A stretch of 64,000 nt of DNA from Solirubrobacterales bacterium (GCA_020438355.1 JAGQUT010000006.1:88817-152816), one strand, 5' to 3'; numbered from the stretch's first letter, positions 40,940 through 50,000 are shown. Made by a program: numbers and translations. The notes: generated from the sequence alone by a model not told the origin.

Positions 40940-43402
40940 ATGCGAAGGATTCATGTGGCTTCGGCAAGCCTGGTAGCGATGATCGTCGGGCTGATTGCAG
41001 TGGGTGCCATTGCGACCCCTGCCAGCGCGAAGAAGCTGAAGAAAGCGCCGAGGATCACCATGAAGGCGGATTTCACGGCCAGGGGCAGCGTGGGGGATGC
41101 CTGGGTCAAGGGAGCCAGGCCCGGCCAGAGACTGCTTCTGGTCAACAGCCGCAACCGGATCGTTCGAAGTGGCAAGGCCGATCGTTTCGGATCGAAGATC
41201 TTCTACGACGTGAAACCCGGCGCACTCTTCACAGTGCGCAGCCCGACCATCAACGGCTCCCGCGGGACTGGCAGGTTCAGGGTCCTCAAGCCGGGTCGAA
41301 ATCCGGGTCAGGCATGGTACGAGAAGAAGCCCGATCTGAAGGCCGGTCTCAACTACGTGACCATGCGTGACGGCACCGAACTGGCAGTAACGGTTCGCCT
41401 GCCGTACGGCAAGACCTCGCTCTCACAGGGTCCTTTCCCGACCTACATCGAGTACTCCGGCTACCAGACAGCGGCCCCGCACGACGCGCTGCTCGGCCTG
41501 GCTGCCGGTTTGCCGGGCAACAGCCTTCCCGGTCCGCTCGGTGACCTCCTCGACACGATCACCGGGAGCCTGCCCGGCAGTCCTGTCCCGGACCCGGACT
41601 TGACCCCCGCCAGCTCGACTGCTGTCGGGTCGCTGATCGGACCGCTGCTGGACTTCGCGACGGTGTCAGTACAGATGAGGGGCTCGGGCTGTTCCGGCGG
41701 CGCCTTCGACCTCTTCGGCTGGCCGACCACCTATGACGGCTACGACATCATCGAGACCGTCGCGACCCAGGACTGGGTTAAGGGCGGCAAGGTCAGCATG
41801 GGCGGCATCTCCTTCTCGGGGATCACCCAGCTCTTCACGGCCGGAACCCGGCCCCCGCACCTGTCCGCCGTCTCGCCACTGTCCACGACCGACGACGTCT
41901 ACTACGGCACCGGGTTCCCGGGTGGAATCTTCAACAACGGATTCGCCTACAGCTGGATCACGGAGCGGGCAGACGATGCCAAGCCCGCCCCTGCGGGCGG
42001 TCAGCCTTGGGCCAGAAAGATGACCACCACCGGTGACCCCCAGGTATCCGAGCCGTTGCGCAGCCAGCAGCGCCAGCACTGCATTGACAACCAGAAGATG
42101 CGCCTGCAGACCCGCAACTACAACAAGCTGATCGAACAGAACCCCTACCGAACCCCGAATCTCTTCGAGAAGCGAGGCCCGGGTGCATGGGTCAAGAGGA
42201 TCAACGTTCCCGTCTTCTGGGTCGGTGCCTTCCAGGATGAGCAGACCGGTGGTCACTGGGTCGAATCGGTTCGCAACCTGGCTCGCTCCAACCGCGATGT
42301 CTGGGTGACGATGGAGAACGGAGTCCACGTCGACTCCCTCGGTCCGAGCACGATCTCGCGCTGGGCCGAGTTCATGAATCTCTTCACGGGTGACGGCCGC
42401 ATCCCCAGGATCAACCCCGTCGTGATCGCCGCCGGGCCCCTGCTCTACCAGCTGATCGCCGAATCCCCGGCGCTTCCGATCGAGCAGAGTCGTTACGCGG
42501 CGATGCTCGACACTCCCCAGAACGTGGCCGCCGCCAAGGCCGACTTCCGCAAGGACCCGAGAATCCGGATCCTGATGGACAACGGCGCCGCCATTCCCGG
42601 CCAGCCCGGAGCAATCGGTGCTGCCTGGGATACGCAGTTCACGGACTGGCCTGCTCCCGGACTCAGGCCAACGAAGTTCTTCCTCGGCAAGGGCGGCAGC
42701 CTGACCAATAAGAAGGCCGCGAGGGGCAGCACCGTCAGATACGTCTCGGACCCAGGTGCCCGGCCGGCCCGGACGCTCGGCGAGAACGCGCAGAGCGACT
42801 CGTGGAAGCCACAACCCGCCTACAACTGGCAGCCGGTAGCAGGCGGCAAGGGCCTCGGATTCGTCACCCCTGCGCTTCAGAAGGACGTGTTAATCGCCGG
42901 CCCGTCCAGCGTTGACCTCTACCTCAAGTCGAGCGCCCGCAACACGGACATCCAGGTCACCCTGACCGAGGTCCGGCCCGACGGCAAGGAGACCTACGTC
43001 CAGAACGGCTGGCTCCGGGCTTCGCATCGCAAGATCAACAAGCGAGCGTCGACCGCCTACAACCCGGTTCAGACATGGCTGAAGAAGGATGGCAGGCCCC
43101 TGAAGAAGGGCCGGTTCAATTACGTGCGGATCCAGATCTTCCCGGTCGCTCACGTCTTCCGGGCGGGGTCGAGGATCCGCCTGAACATCCAGGCACCCGG
43201 AGGTGACCGGACGATCTGGAACTTCGCCACGATCGAGAAGGGAAAGACGGTCAACAGGGTAGGGCTCGGGGGAGTGATCCCCTCGAAGCTGGTCCTCCCG
43301 GTGATCGCCGGAGAGGACGCCCAGAACTCACCGCTTCCGCCGCCGACCGCCCTGAGGGGCCAGCCGAGCCGGGACTACCTGCCAGCCAGCAACGGAGGTT
43401 GA
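40940..43402 (+). CDS. Secreted CocE/NonD family hydrolase, copy 2
   Basis: 820 residues; signal peptide MRRIHVASASLVAMIVGLIAVGAIATPASA. Same architecture as copy 1: amino-terminal beta module (MKADFTARGSVGDAWVKGARPGQRLLLVNSRNRIVRSGKAD), nucleophile motif SMGGISFSGITQ, acid in VGAFQDEQTGGHW, His in NGVHVDSLGPS and the same carboxy-terminal PSRDY-PASNGG ending. It has an extra Pro/Gly/Leu-rich loop (LLGLAAGLPGNSLPGPLGDLLDTITGSLPGSPVPDPD) that copy 1 lacks or shortens. The pair clearly arose by tandem duplication. Independent promoter after the upstream terminator. Confidence 0.88.
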   Translation: MRRIHVASASLVAMIVGLIAVGAIATPASAKKLKKAPRITMKADFTARGSVGDAWVKGARPGQRLLLVNSRNRIVRSGKADRFGSKIFYDVKPGALFTVRSPTINGSRGTGRFRVLKPGRNPGQAWYEKKPDLKAGLNYVTMRDGTELAVTVRLPYGKTSLSQGPFPTYIEYSGYQTAAPHDALLGLAAGLPGNSLPGPLGDLLDTITGSLPGSPVPDPDLTPASSTAVGSLIGPLLDFATVSVQMRGSGCSGGAFDLFGWPTTYDGYDIIETVATQDWVKGGKVSMGGISFSGITQLFTAGTRPPHLSAVSPLSTTDDVYYGTGFPGGIFNNGFAYSWITERADDAKPAPAGGQPWARKMTTTGDPQVSEPLRSQQRQHCIDNQKMRLQTRNYNKLIEQNPYRTPNLFEKRGPGAWVKRINVPVFWVGAFQDEQTGGHWVESVRNLARSNRDVWVTMENGVHVDSLGPSTISRWAEFMNLFTGDGRIPRINPVVIAAGPLLYQLIAESPALPIEQSRYAAMLDTPQNVAAAKADFRKDPRIRILMDNGAAIPGQPGAIGAAWDTQFTDWPAPGLRPTKFFLGKGGSLTNKKAARGSTVRYVSDPGARPARTLGENAQSDSWKPQPAYNWQPVAGGKGLGFVTPALQKDVLIAGPSSVDLYLKSSARNTDIQVTLTEVRPDGKETYVQNGWLRASHRKINKRASTAYNPVQTWLKKDGRPLKKGRFNYVRIQIFPVAHVFRAGSRIRLNIQAPGGDRTIWNFATIEKGKTVNRVGLGGVIPSKLVLPVIAGEDAQNSPLPPPTALRGQPSRDYLPASNGG

Positions 43403-43428
43403 ACGGACGGGGCCGGGCTTGACATGCT

Positions 43429-43788
43429 GTGAGGGTGGCGAAGAAGCGGAAGCCGAAGAAGCGCAACCCGAGGGAGAAGACCTCGACATCGAGCTACACC
43501 GATGCCGAGGGCAACACCCTCGTCCTGCGTGACTCGCTCAGCGAAGGTTCAATAGCGAAGGTGAACGAGCAGATCGGGAACCAGGCCTACTCGGTTGACG
43601 ATCTCTGGCAGCGACGGACTGAACTGGTCTTCGAGAGACTGGCCGTCTCCTGGGAGATAGCAGGGCTTCCGCTGGATGACCAGAAGATGCTGCTCGGTCG
43701 GTACCGGATGGCCGATCCGGAGACACGCAGATGGGTGCGCGAGACGATCGACCAGCACGTCCGCGAACACATTCCCGGCCTCGCCTGA
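43429..43788 (+). CDS. Small basic-headed protein, unknown function
   Basis: 119 residues starting at GTG 43429 (GTG 43435 is also possible). The first 15 residues are a Lys/Arg cluster (RVAKKRKPKKRNPREK); the rest is helical and hydrophilic: TLVLRDSLSEGSIAKVNEQIG, LWQRRTELVFERLAVSWEIAGLPLDDQKMLLGRYRMADPETRRWVRETIDQHV. I do not recognise the family. No membrane segment or signal. It is convergent with the ABC-2 permease gene. Codon bias is like its neighbours, so it is probably real. Confidence 0.75.
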   Translation: MRVAKKRKPKKRNPREKTSTSSYTDAEGNTLVLRDSLSEGSIAKVNEQIGNQAYSVDDLWQRRTELVFERLAVSWEIAGLPLDDQKMLLGRYRMADPETRRWVRETIDQHVREHIPGLA

Positions 43789-43818
43789 ATCGCCCCCGAA
43801 CCCGGCTCCTGATGGTGG

Positions 43819-44613
43819 TCAGGGCTTCAGCCGGTGGCCGGTGCTGAAGAGGAACTGGGCCCAGGCGAGCAGGGCCACGGTGATCGCGCCCACGACCCCG
43901 AGAGAAAGCCAGGGCGAGACGTCGGCCGCGCCGAGGAACCCGTACCTCATCGCCTCCACGACGTAGAAGAGCGGATTCAGGTGGGAGATCTGCTCCCAGG
44001 GTGAACCGAGACGGTTGACCGAGTAGAAGACCCCGCCCAGGAAGATCAGGGGCAGGATTACGATGTTGTTGATGAACGACTGGTTGTCCCAGGACTGGGC
44101 GTAGATACCGACGATGATCCCCAGCGCCCCGAACCCCGCCACGGTCAGAAAGACCGCGACGATCAGCTCGAAGGGTCGCTCCAGGGGTGCCCCGGTCAGG
44201 GGAAGGGCGAGGGCCGTTAGAACGACGCCGATGATGAGTGACCGCATCGCGCCCCCGGCCAGATAGCCGAGATGGACCTGACGGGCGCTCATCGGGGCGG
44301 ACAGGATGTCGTCGAGGTAGCGGTCGTTTCTAGCCTGGAAGATCGTGCTGGAGTTGTTCGAGTAGGCGGACTGGGCCATCGCCATCGCGATCAGGCCGGG
44401 CACGATGAAGACGCTGTAATCGAAACCGTTCACCTCGGAGATGCTGTTCCCGAGTGAGAGGCCGAAAACGACGATGAAGAGGAGGGAGGAGATGACCGGT
44501 GCAAGAATCGTCTGCTTCCACAGCTTGAGGACGCGGTGACACTCTCGCCTGGTCAGCCAGGCGAGACCCCGCCAGGGATGGGGTTCAACTTCTACCGGTG
44601 GCAGAGGGTTCAA
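43819..44613 (-). CDS. ABC-2 type transporter permease
   Basis: 264 residues with six membrane segments. KLWKQTILAPVISSLLFIVVFGLSLG, FIVPGLIAMAMAQSAYSNNSSTIFQARND and FLGGVFYSVNRLGSPWEQISHLNPLFYVVEAMRYG are the ABC-2 signature blocks. It pairs with the ATPase gene 31 bp upstream on the same strand. The product would be an exporter, perhaps of a drug, lipid or polysaccharide; substrate unknown. Confidence 0.95.
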   Translation of the reverse strand: MNPLPPVEVEPHPWRGLAWLTRRECHRVLKLWKQTILAPVISSLLFIVVFGLSLGNSISEVNGFDYSVFIVPGLIAMAMAQSAYSNNSSTIFQARNDRYLDDILSAPMSARQVHLGYLAGGAMRSLIIGVVLTALALPLTGAPLERPFELIVAVFLTVAGFGALGIIVGIYAQSWDNQSFINNIVILPLIFLGGVFYSVNRLGSPWEQISHLNPLFYVVEAMRYGFLGAADVSPWLSLGVVGAITVALLAWAQFLFSTGHRLKP

Positions 44614-44644
44614 ACCGGATTACCTTCGGAGGGGACCGCCCGGC

Positions 44645-45448
44645 TCACTCGACTTCCTCCAGTTTGTCCATGGCGATTCTCCCGCCAGCCACGGTCTTGA
44701 GGTAGACCTGCTCGAGGCTGTCGGCGCCGTGGGTCCGCTTCAGGCCCTCTGCAGTGTCCCTGGCCACTATGTGGCCGTCACTGATCAGGGCGATCTCGTC
44801 ACAGAGCGCTTCGGCTTCCTCCAGGTAGTGAGTTGTAAGGAGGATCGTCGTTCCCTGCTGATGGAGACCCCGGATGTAGGTCCACAACTCATGTCTAAGC
44901 TCAAGGTCAACTCCGGCCGTTGGTTCGTCGAGGATCACCAGTCGTGGCCGGTGCAGCAGAGCACGGGCGAGCAGCAACCTGCGCCTCATTCCTCCCGACA
45001 GCTTTGGAGCTTCCACGTCGCGCTTTGCCCGAAGGTCGAAGGCATCGATCATCTGCTCCGCCCTCTCCGACGCCTCCTGCCCGTCCATCCCGTAATAGCC
45101 GCCGTGGTAAAGCAGGGTTTCGTAGACGGTCAGGAACTTGTCGAGGTTTGGCTCCTGCTCGGCGATCCCGATCATTCGCCGAGCCGCCATCCCATTTCCT
45201 GGCTGGCCGAAGACTGAGATCTCCCCGCCGCTCAACCGGATCAGATTGCAGACCGCGCCGATCAGGGTCGTCTTGCCGGCTCCGTTCGGGCCGAGCAGGC
45301 CGAAGAAGCTGCCAGCCGGAATCTCGAGGTCAAGGTCCTCCAGGGCGAGGGTGCCGTCGGCGTACCGCTTGGTCAGTCCACGGATCGAAAGAGCCGAGGG
45401 CGGTCTGGCGGCACGTTCACCGGTTGGAGATGTCACGGTCTGCTCCAT
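44645..45448 (-). CDS. ABC transporter ATP-binding protein (ABC-2 exporter)
   Basis: 267 residues. Walker [16 protein letters not shown]-loop IAEQEPNLDKF, signature KLSGGMRRRLLLARALLHRP, Walker B LVILDEPTAGVDLELR and switch His in LLTTHYLEEAEALCDE. Typical DrrA/NodI-like subunit with a carboxy-terminal extension. Its ATG lies in a CATG palindrome (45446-45449) that also contains an in-frame ATG of the divergent CoA-transferase gene, so the two promoters must lie in each other's reading frame or leader. Confidence 0.95.
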   Translation of the reverse strand: MEQTVTSPTGERAARPPSALSIRGLTKRYADGTLALEDLDLEIPAGSFFGLLGPNGAGKTTLIGAVCNLIRLSGGEISVFGQPGNGMAARRMIGIAEQEPNLDKFLTVYETLLYHGGYYGMDGQEASERAEQMIDAFDLRAKRDVEAPKLSGGMRRRLLLARALLHRPRLVILDEPTAGVDLELRHELWTYIRGLHQQGTTILLTTHYLEEAEALCDEIALISDGHIVARDTAEGLKRTHGADSLEQVYLKTVAGGRIAMDKLEEVE

Positions 45449-45464
45449 GCGTCACCATGCAACC

Positions 45465-46607
45465 ATGAGCGCACTCTCGGGGGTCATCGTGGCTGACTTC
45501 AGCCGGGTTCTGGCGGGTCCCCTCGCAGCGATGACGCTCGGCGATCTCGGCGCCAGGGTGATCAAGGTCGAACCGCCGACCGGTGACGAGACCCGCTCCT
45601 GGCTGCCACCAGTCGACGGGGAAGGCAGATCGACCTACTTCCAGACGGCCAATCGCAACAAGCGTTCGATTGCCCTCGACCTCAAGGACGAAGGCGACCG
45701 TAAGCTCGCCTTTGAACTGGCGATGAGGGCGGATGTGCTGATCGAGAATTTCCGTCCCAGAACCATGGCCCGCTTCGGACTCGACTGGGAGACGGTTCAC
45801 GCTGCCCATCCCACCCTGGTTTACTGCTCCATCACCGGCTTTGGCGAGGGCGCAGGAGCGGCCATGCCCGGTTATGACCCGCTGATTCAGGCTCTCAGCG
45901 GCATGATGTCTGTCACCGGTCCCGCGGATGGCGAAGCGAGCAAGGTGGGTGTCGCTTTGGTGGACGTGATTGCCGGGCTGAACGCAGCGACCGGGATCCT
46001 GGCTGCGCTCCACGACCGCAAGACCCTTCGCGAAGGCCAGCGGGTGGAGGTGAACCTTCTTTCAACAGCCCTCGCGGCCCTCGCCAACCAGAGCTCGGCC
46101 TTTCTCAACACCGGAGACTCGCCGGGCCGCCTCGGCAATGTGCACCCGAGCATCGAGCCCTTTTCCACCTACGCCACCGCGACCGGCCCGATCATGATCT
46201 GCGCTGGCAACGACCGGCAGTTCGAGCAGTTGGCGGTAACCATCGGGGCACCGGGCCTGGCCGCGGACCCCCGTTTCGGGAGCAATCTTGACCGGGTCGA
46301 GAACCGGGCTGAGTTGCGGACCGAACTCGAGGAAAGGCTCGGGCTGGACTCGGTCGAGTACTGGGCCGAGGCATTGAACGACGCGGGTGTACCCGCCGGT
46401 CCCGTGAACGACATCGGGGGTGGCTTCGGACTGGCAGACACCCTCGGGCTCGAACCGGTGACCGAGATCAACGGTATCCGGACTACTTCTTCGCCGATCA
46501 GGCTCTCGGCGAGCCCAACAGAAACCCGCCTGCCTCCTCCGGAACTGGACGAGCAGGGTGACGAGATCCGCTCCTGGCTCAGCGGACCTCGAGAGGAGGA
46601 ACTCTGA
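45465..46607 (+). CDS. Family III CoA-transferase (CaiB/BaiF), copy 1
   Basis: 380 residues from ATG 45465 (MSALSGVIVADFSRVLAGPLAAMTLGDLGARVIKVEPPTGDETRSW); an in-frame ATG at 45447 is possible. Family blocks visible: NRNKRSIALDLKDEGDRKLAFELAMRADVLIENFRPRTMARFGLDWE, YCSITGFGEGA, PGYDPLIQALSGMMSVTG and VGVALVDVIAGLNAATGILAAL with the catalytic Asp. Moves CoA between carboxylic acids. Followed by a closely related second copy. Confidence 0.94.
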   Translation: MSALSGVIVADFSRVLAGPLAAMTLGDLGARVIKVEPPTGDETRSWLPPVDGEGRSTYFQTANRNKRSIALDLKDEGDRKLAFELAMRADVLIENFRPRTMARFGLDWETVHAAHPTLVYCSITGFGEGAGAAMPGYDPLIQALSGMMSVTGPADGEASKVGVALVDVIAGLNAATGILAALHDRKTLREGQRVEVNLLSTALAALANQSSAFLNTGDSPGRLGNVHPSIEPFSTYATATGPIMICAGNDRQFEQLAVTIGAPGLAADPRFGSNLDRVENRAELRTELEERLGLDSVEYWAEALNDAGVPAGPVNDIGGGFGLADTLGLEPVTEINGIRTTSSPIRLSASPTETRLPPPELDEQGDEIRSWLSGPREEEL

Positions 46608-46612
46608 AACAA

Positions 46613-47740
46613 ATGGCTGCCCTCGATGGACTGATCGTGGCGGACTTCAGCCGCGTTCTGGCCGGACCGCTGGTATCGATGAACCTGGCCGACTTTGGTG
46701 CCGACGTGATCAAGGTCGAGCCACCCGGGGGAGACGAAACCCGCTCCTGGTCACCGCCCGTGGATCCGGAGGGCAGGGCAACTTTCTTCCTCGCGGTCAA
46801 CCGGAACAAGCGGTCGGTGGAACTCAACCTGAAGGACCCGGAAGACCTCGAACTTGCCCGTGAACTGGTGCGTCGCGCCGACGTGCTGGTCGAGAATTTC
46901 CGTCCGGGCGCGATGGATCGCCTCGGTCTCGGTTACGAGCATGTCGCCGAGGAGAACCCCGGCCTCATCTACTGCTCGATCAGTGGCTTCGGCTCCAAGG
47001 GCGGGGCAGGGCTCCCGGGCTACGACCCGCTGGTTCAGGCGATGAGCGGCATGATGTCGGTCACCGGCCCGCCCGATGGTGATCCGAGCAAGGTGGGCGT
47101 GGCCCTGGTTGACGTCATTGCCGGACTCAATGCGACCGTGGGGATCCTGATTGCTCTTCATGAGCGGGCAACATCCGGCCAGGGGCAGAAGGTGGAGAGC
47201 AACCTGATGAGCTCCGCGCTCTCCGGGCTGGAGAATCAGGCCGCAGCGTGGCTCAACACCGGGGACCTTCCGGTCCGGCTGGGCAACGTTCACCCGAGTA
47301 TCGAACCGTTCACCACCTTCGATGCGGCGGACGGACCGGTAATGATCTGCGTTGGAAACGACCATCAGTTCCGCAGTCTTTGCGACGTTCTGGGCGAACC
47401 CGAGCTGGCCGAAGACCCCCGATACGTCGACAACTTCGACCGGGTCGAACACCGGGTTGCCCTGGAGGCCGAGCTCAACGAGCTTTTCGCTCACCGCAGC
47501 GTCGAAGAGTGGGTAACCGAACTGCACGAGGCGGGTGTGCCGGCAGGACCTGTCAACACAATCGACCGCGGCTTCGCCGTGGCCGAGGCCCTGGGTCTCG
47601 AGCCGATCGCCGAGATCGATGGTATTCGCATGCCAGCCTCACCGATTCACCTCGGCCGTACTCCGGCTGAAACCCGACTCCCCCCGCCGGAAGAAAACGC
47701 TCACTCGGAGGAGATCAGGTCCTGGCTCAGAAACACCTGA
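46613..47740 (+). CDS. Family III CoA-transferase (CaiB/BaiF), copy 2
   Basis: 375 residues, five bases after copy 1. The same blocks recur: LIVADFSRVLAGPLVSMNLADFGADVIKVEPPGGDETRSW, NRNKRSVELNLKDPEDLELARELVRRADVLVENFRPGAMDRLGLGYE, PGYDPLVQAMSGMMSVTG and VGVALVDVIAGLNATVGILIAL with the catalytic Asp. The two are tandem paralogs and may form a hetero-oligomer or serve different acyl-CoA pairs. GGAGG lies about 13 bases before the ATG. Confidence 0.94.
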   Translation: MAALDGLIVADFSRVLAGPLVSMNLADFGADVIKVEPPGGDETRSWSPPVDPEGRATFFLAVNRNKRSVELNLKDPEDLELARELVRRADVLVENFRPGAMDRLGLGYEHVAEENPGLIYCSISGFGSKGGAGLPGYDPLVQAMSGMMSVTGPPDGDPSKVGVALVDVIAGLNATVGILIALHERATSGQGQKVESNLMSSALSGLENQAAAWLNTGDLPVRLGNVHPSIEPFTTFDAADGPVMICVGNDHQFRSLCDVLGEPELAEDPRYVDNFDRVEHRVALEAELNELFAHRSVEEWVTELHEAGVPAGPVNTIDRGFAVAEALGLEPIAEIDGIRMPASPIHLGRTPAETRLPPPEENAHSEEIRSWLRNT

Positions 47741-47743
47741 GTC

Positions 47744-48388
47744 GTGGAGGAGATCGCGCCGAAGGAACCTGGGGAGGAGAAGCCGCCGCGGCCCGTCGCA
47801 GTGTGGGTGGCCGGCACGATCGCCTACGGCGTGATCGTTGCCCTGCTCGGTCTCGTTCTTCTCGACAGCGTCGACCCCGAGTACGCGGTCTTCCCGCCGC
47901 TGCTTACGGCGCTTGCCGGTCTTTTCGTGGCGACCGCAATCAATGTTCGTCCGGGCATCCTCGACGACGATGGTGCTGACTGGAATCGCTTTCAGACCCA
48001 TGTGATCGTGGTTGCCGTGACCAGCATGGTGTTGAGCATCGGTCTGGTCATGAGCGCGATTGCCTTCCCGGGAGATGAAATCGCCAGGACCGCCTTCTGG
48101 GGTTCGGCGATCGCGATCCTGATCGGGGCATCGTTCCTGCTGGCAACGGTCTGGAACAGGCTGAGCGGTGAGGAACCGGCCCCGGAGGTGACCACCCGGG
48201 TCGACGAAGACGATCAGCCTGGCGATCCGCTTGCGGAACCTGCCAAGAAGACGGAGAAGGAAGTAGCTGCTCCGCTTGTCGAAAAGAAGACGTCCTCCAA
48301 AGAAAAGAAGTCGCCGAAGAAGGTGAAGAAGCGCAAGAAGTCCGGCAAGAAGAAGCCGAAAAAGAAGGACGCGAAGAAGAAGGACTGA
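47744..48388 (+). CDS. Membrane protein with Lys-rich C-terminal tail
   Basis: 214 residues starting at GTG 47744. Four membrane segments (VAVWVAGTIAYGVIVALLGLVLL, YAVFPPLLTALAGLFVATAI, VIVVAVTSMVLSIGLVMSAIAF, AFWGSAIAILIGASFLLATVW) are followed by about 70 residues of mostly Lys, Glu and Pro, ending in a run of KKKSGKKKPKKKDAKKKD type. The polybasic tail probably faces the cytoplasm and could bind nucleic acid or acidic lipid (inference). No named family. Lies between the CoA-transferases and rlmN on the same strand. Confidence 0.78.
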   Translation: MEEIAPKEPGEEKPPRPVAVWVAGTIAYGVIVALLGLVLLDSVDPEYAVFPPLLTALAGLFVATAINVRPGILDDDGADWNRFQTHVIVVAVTSMVLSIGLVMSAIAFPGDEIARTAFWGSAIAILIGASFLLATVWNRLSGEEPAPEVTTRVDEDDQPGDPLAEPAKKTEKEVAAPLVEKKTSSKEKKSPKKVKKRKKSGKKKPKKKDAKKKD

Positions 48389-48408
48389 GCTCCTGCCACA
48401 CTTCGGGG

Positions 48409-49398
48409 GTGGATCTGGAGCAACTCGAACGTACGATGGCCGACCTCGGCCAGCCCGCCTACCGGACCGGTCAGGTCTGGGAGTGGCTTGCCCGCGGCGC
48501 AGGGACCTTCGACGAGATGACAAACCTGCCGGCCGGCCTCCGTCAGGAGCTCGACGGCCGGCTTTCCATCACCACCCTCGAAGTCGACGCTTCAGCCAAA
48601 TCCTCCGACGGCACCGAGAAGGCACTCTTCCTGACTGCGGACAGCCGCCCGGTCGAGGCAGTCCTGATGCGCTACCGGGATGGACGTCGCTCGCTCTGTC
48701 TTTCGAGCCAGTCCGGATGTCCGCTCACCTGCACCTTCTGCGCCACAGGGACGATGAAATTCGGCCGCAACCTCTCCGAGTCCGAGATCCTCGACCAGGC
48801 TCTTCACTTCCGGCGGATCGAACCGGTGAACCACGCCGTCTTCATGGGGATGGGAGAGCCGATGATGAATCTCGACAACGTGCTCGCCGTCTGTGAACGG
48901 CTGCCAGACATCGGGATCGCAAACTCGCACACCACCATCTCCACGGTGGGCTGGCTGCCCGGGATAGAGCGGGTGACGGTGGAAGGGCCGGCGGTCCGTC
49001 TTGCGCTCTCGCTTCACGCACCGAACGACCGGCTCCGTTCGGAAATCATGCCGGTCAATGACCGCTACCCGATGGAGGACGTGGTCGCCGCCTGCCGGGA
49101 GTGGCGCCATGTGCGCAAACGGAAAGTCTTCATCGAGTACTTGATGCTGGACGGCGTGAACGACTCGATCGAACTCGCCCATGAACTCGCAGACCTGCTC
49201 CTGCCGAAAAACGACTTCAAGGTGAACCTGATCCCGTACAACCCCTCGGGAACAGGGTTCCAGGGCTCACCGAGGGAAACGATCGACCGCTTCCGGGACA
49301 CACTGATGTCCCGTGGCATATACGCAACGGTCAGATTGACCCGCGGCCGCGACATCGATGCGGCCTGCGGGCAGCTGGCCGCCAAGGCGGCCGGTTAG
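48409..49398 (+). CDS. rlmN: Dual-specificity 23S rRNA / tRNA adenine-C2 methyltransferase RlmN
   Basis: 329 residues from GTG 48409. Radical-SAM enzyme that methylates A2503 of 23S rRNA and A37 of tRNAs. The 4Fe-4S motif is CPLTCTFC (Cys104, Cys108, Cys111), the GEP motif is MGMGEPMMNLDNV, and Cys320 in DIDAACGQL is the methyl-carrying cysteine. RTGQVWEWL near the start and RLALSLHAPNDRLRSEIMPVNDRYP complete the signature. Length is normal for the family, although the amino-terminal accessory domain is compact. Confidence 0.96.
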   Translation: MDLEQLERTMADLGQPAYRTGQVWEWLARGAGTFDEMTNLPAGLRQELDGRLSITTLEVDASAKSSDGTEKALFLTADSRPVEAVLMRYRDGRRSLCLSSQSGCPLTCTFCATGTMKFGRNLSESEILDQALHFRRIEPVNHAVFMGMGEPMMNLDNVLAVCERLPDIGIANSHTTISTVGWLPGIERVTVEGPAVRLALSLHAPNDRLRSEIMPVNDRYPMEDVVAACREWRHVRKRKVFIEYLMLDGVNDSIELAHELADLLLPKNDFKVNLIPYNPSGTGFQGSPRETIDRFRDTLMSRGIYATVRLTRGRDIDAACGQLAAKAAG

Positions 49399-49405
49399 GC
49401 GGAAA

Positions 49406-49894
49406 TCAGGCGGGGGAGCTGAAGCGTTCCCGGGAGAGCTCGAGGACCTCGAGCGCGGACTCCAGTGGGTACCAGCCATCAACCTCTACGTGCTTGCCTT
49501 CCGGCTGCTTGTAGACGGCAAAGAAGTGCGAGATCTCTTCCTTCAGCTGATTGGAGAGCTCGTCGAGCGACTTGATGTGATTCCAGTTCGGATCATCGGC
49601 CGGCACGCAGAGGATCTTGTCGTCGAGCTCGCCATCGTCGGTCATCCGGAAGAGGCCGAGGGGAATGGCGGGGATGTGGCATCCCGGAAAGGTCGGCTCG
49701 GAAACGCAGACCATCGCGTCCAGCGGGTCCCCGTCGGCACCAAGGGTGTCCGGCACCATGCCGTAATCGACGGGGTAAACCATCGAGGAGAAGAGGAAAC
49801 GATCGAGCTTGATCGCGCCAAGCTCGGCATCGTACTCGTACTTGTTTCGGGAGCCCTTGGGGACTTCAATCAGGACGTGGATAATCTCAGTCAT
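49406..49894 (-). CDS. ppa: Inorganic pyrophosphatase (soluble family I)
   Basis: 162 residues. IEVPKGSRNKYEYDAELGAIKLDR, YPVDYGMVPDTLGADGDPLDAMVC with the metal-binding DGDPLD signature, and ADDPNWNHIKSLDEL identify the hexameric Mg-dependent enzyme that hydrolyses PPi to drive biosynthesis. Convergent with rlmN, seven bases apart. Separated from the upstream zwf gene by two hairpins. Confidence 0.97.
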   Translation of the reverse strand: MTEIIHVLIEVPKGSRNKYEYDAELGAIKLDRFLFSSMVYPVDYGMVPDTLGADGDPLDAMVCVSEPTFPGCHIPAIPLGLFRMTDDGELDDKILCVPADDPNWNHIKSLDELSNQLKEEISHFFAVYKQPEGKHVEVDGWYPLESALEVLELSRERFSSPA

Positions 49895-49930
49895 ATCCGG
49901 GCAATCCTACCCGTATCGCCGCAAACGGAG

Positions 49931-49966
49931 CCCCTCCCATCCATTGCTTCACGCGAGTGGGAGGGG
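49931..49966 (-). terminator. Hairpin upstream of ppa
   Basis: CCCCTCCCA (49931-49939) pairs perfectly with TGGGAGGGG (49958-49966) across an 18-base loop. It lies between zwf and ppa on the minus strand. No T tract; it could be part of a tandem terminator or the ppa leader. Confidence 0.4.
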
Positions 49967-49981
49967 CGGGTTCTGATTGGA

Positions 49982-50000
49982 GGGCGGGTCCGGCCCGCCC
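49982..50000 (-). terminator. GC-rich hairpin after zwf
   Basis: GGGCGGG (49982-49988) pairs with CCCGCCC (49994-50000) around a five-base loop, 14 bases past the zwf stop codon at 50014. There is no T tract, as is common for actinobacterial terminators. Confidence 0.55.

Noticed and set aside
41666..42814. 382-codon minus-strand frame over the second hydrolase
   Set aside because: Shadow of a well-supported S15 hydrolase; no recognisable motif.
38340..43402. Mobile-element origin of the hydrolase duplication
   Set aside because: No transposase, terminal inverted repeats or target-site duplication seen; ordinary tandem duplication explains it.
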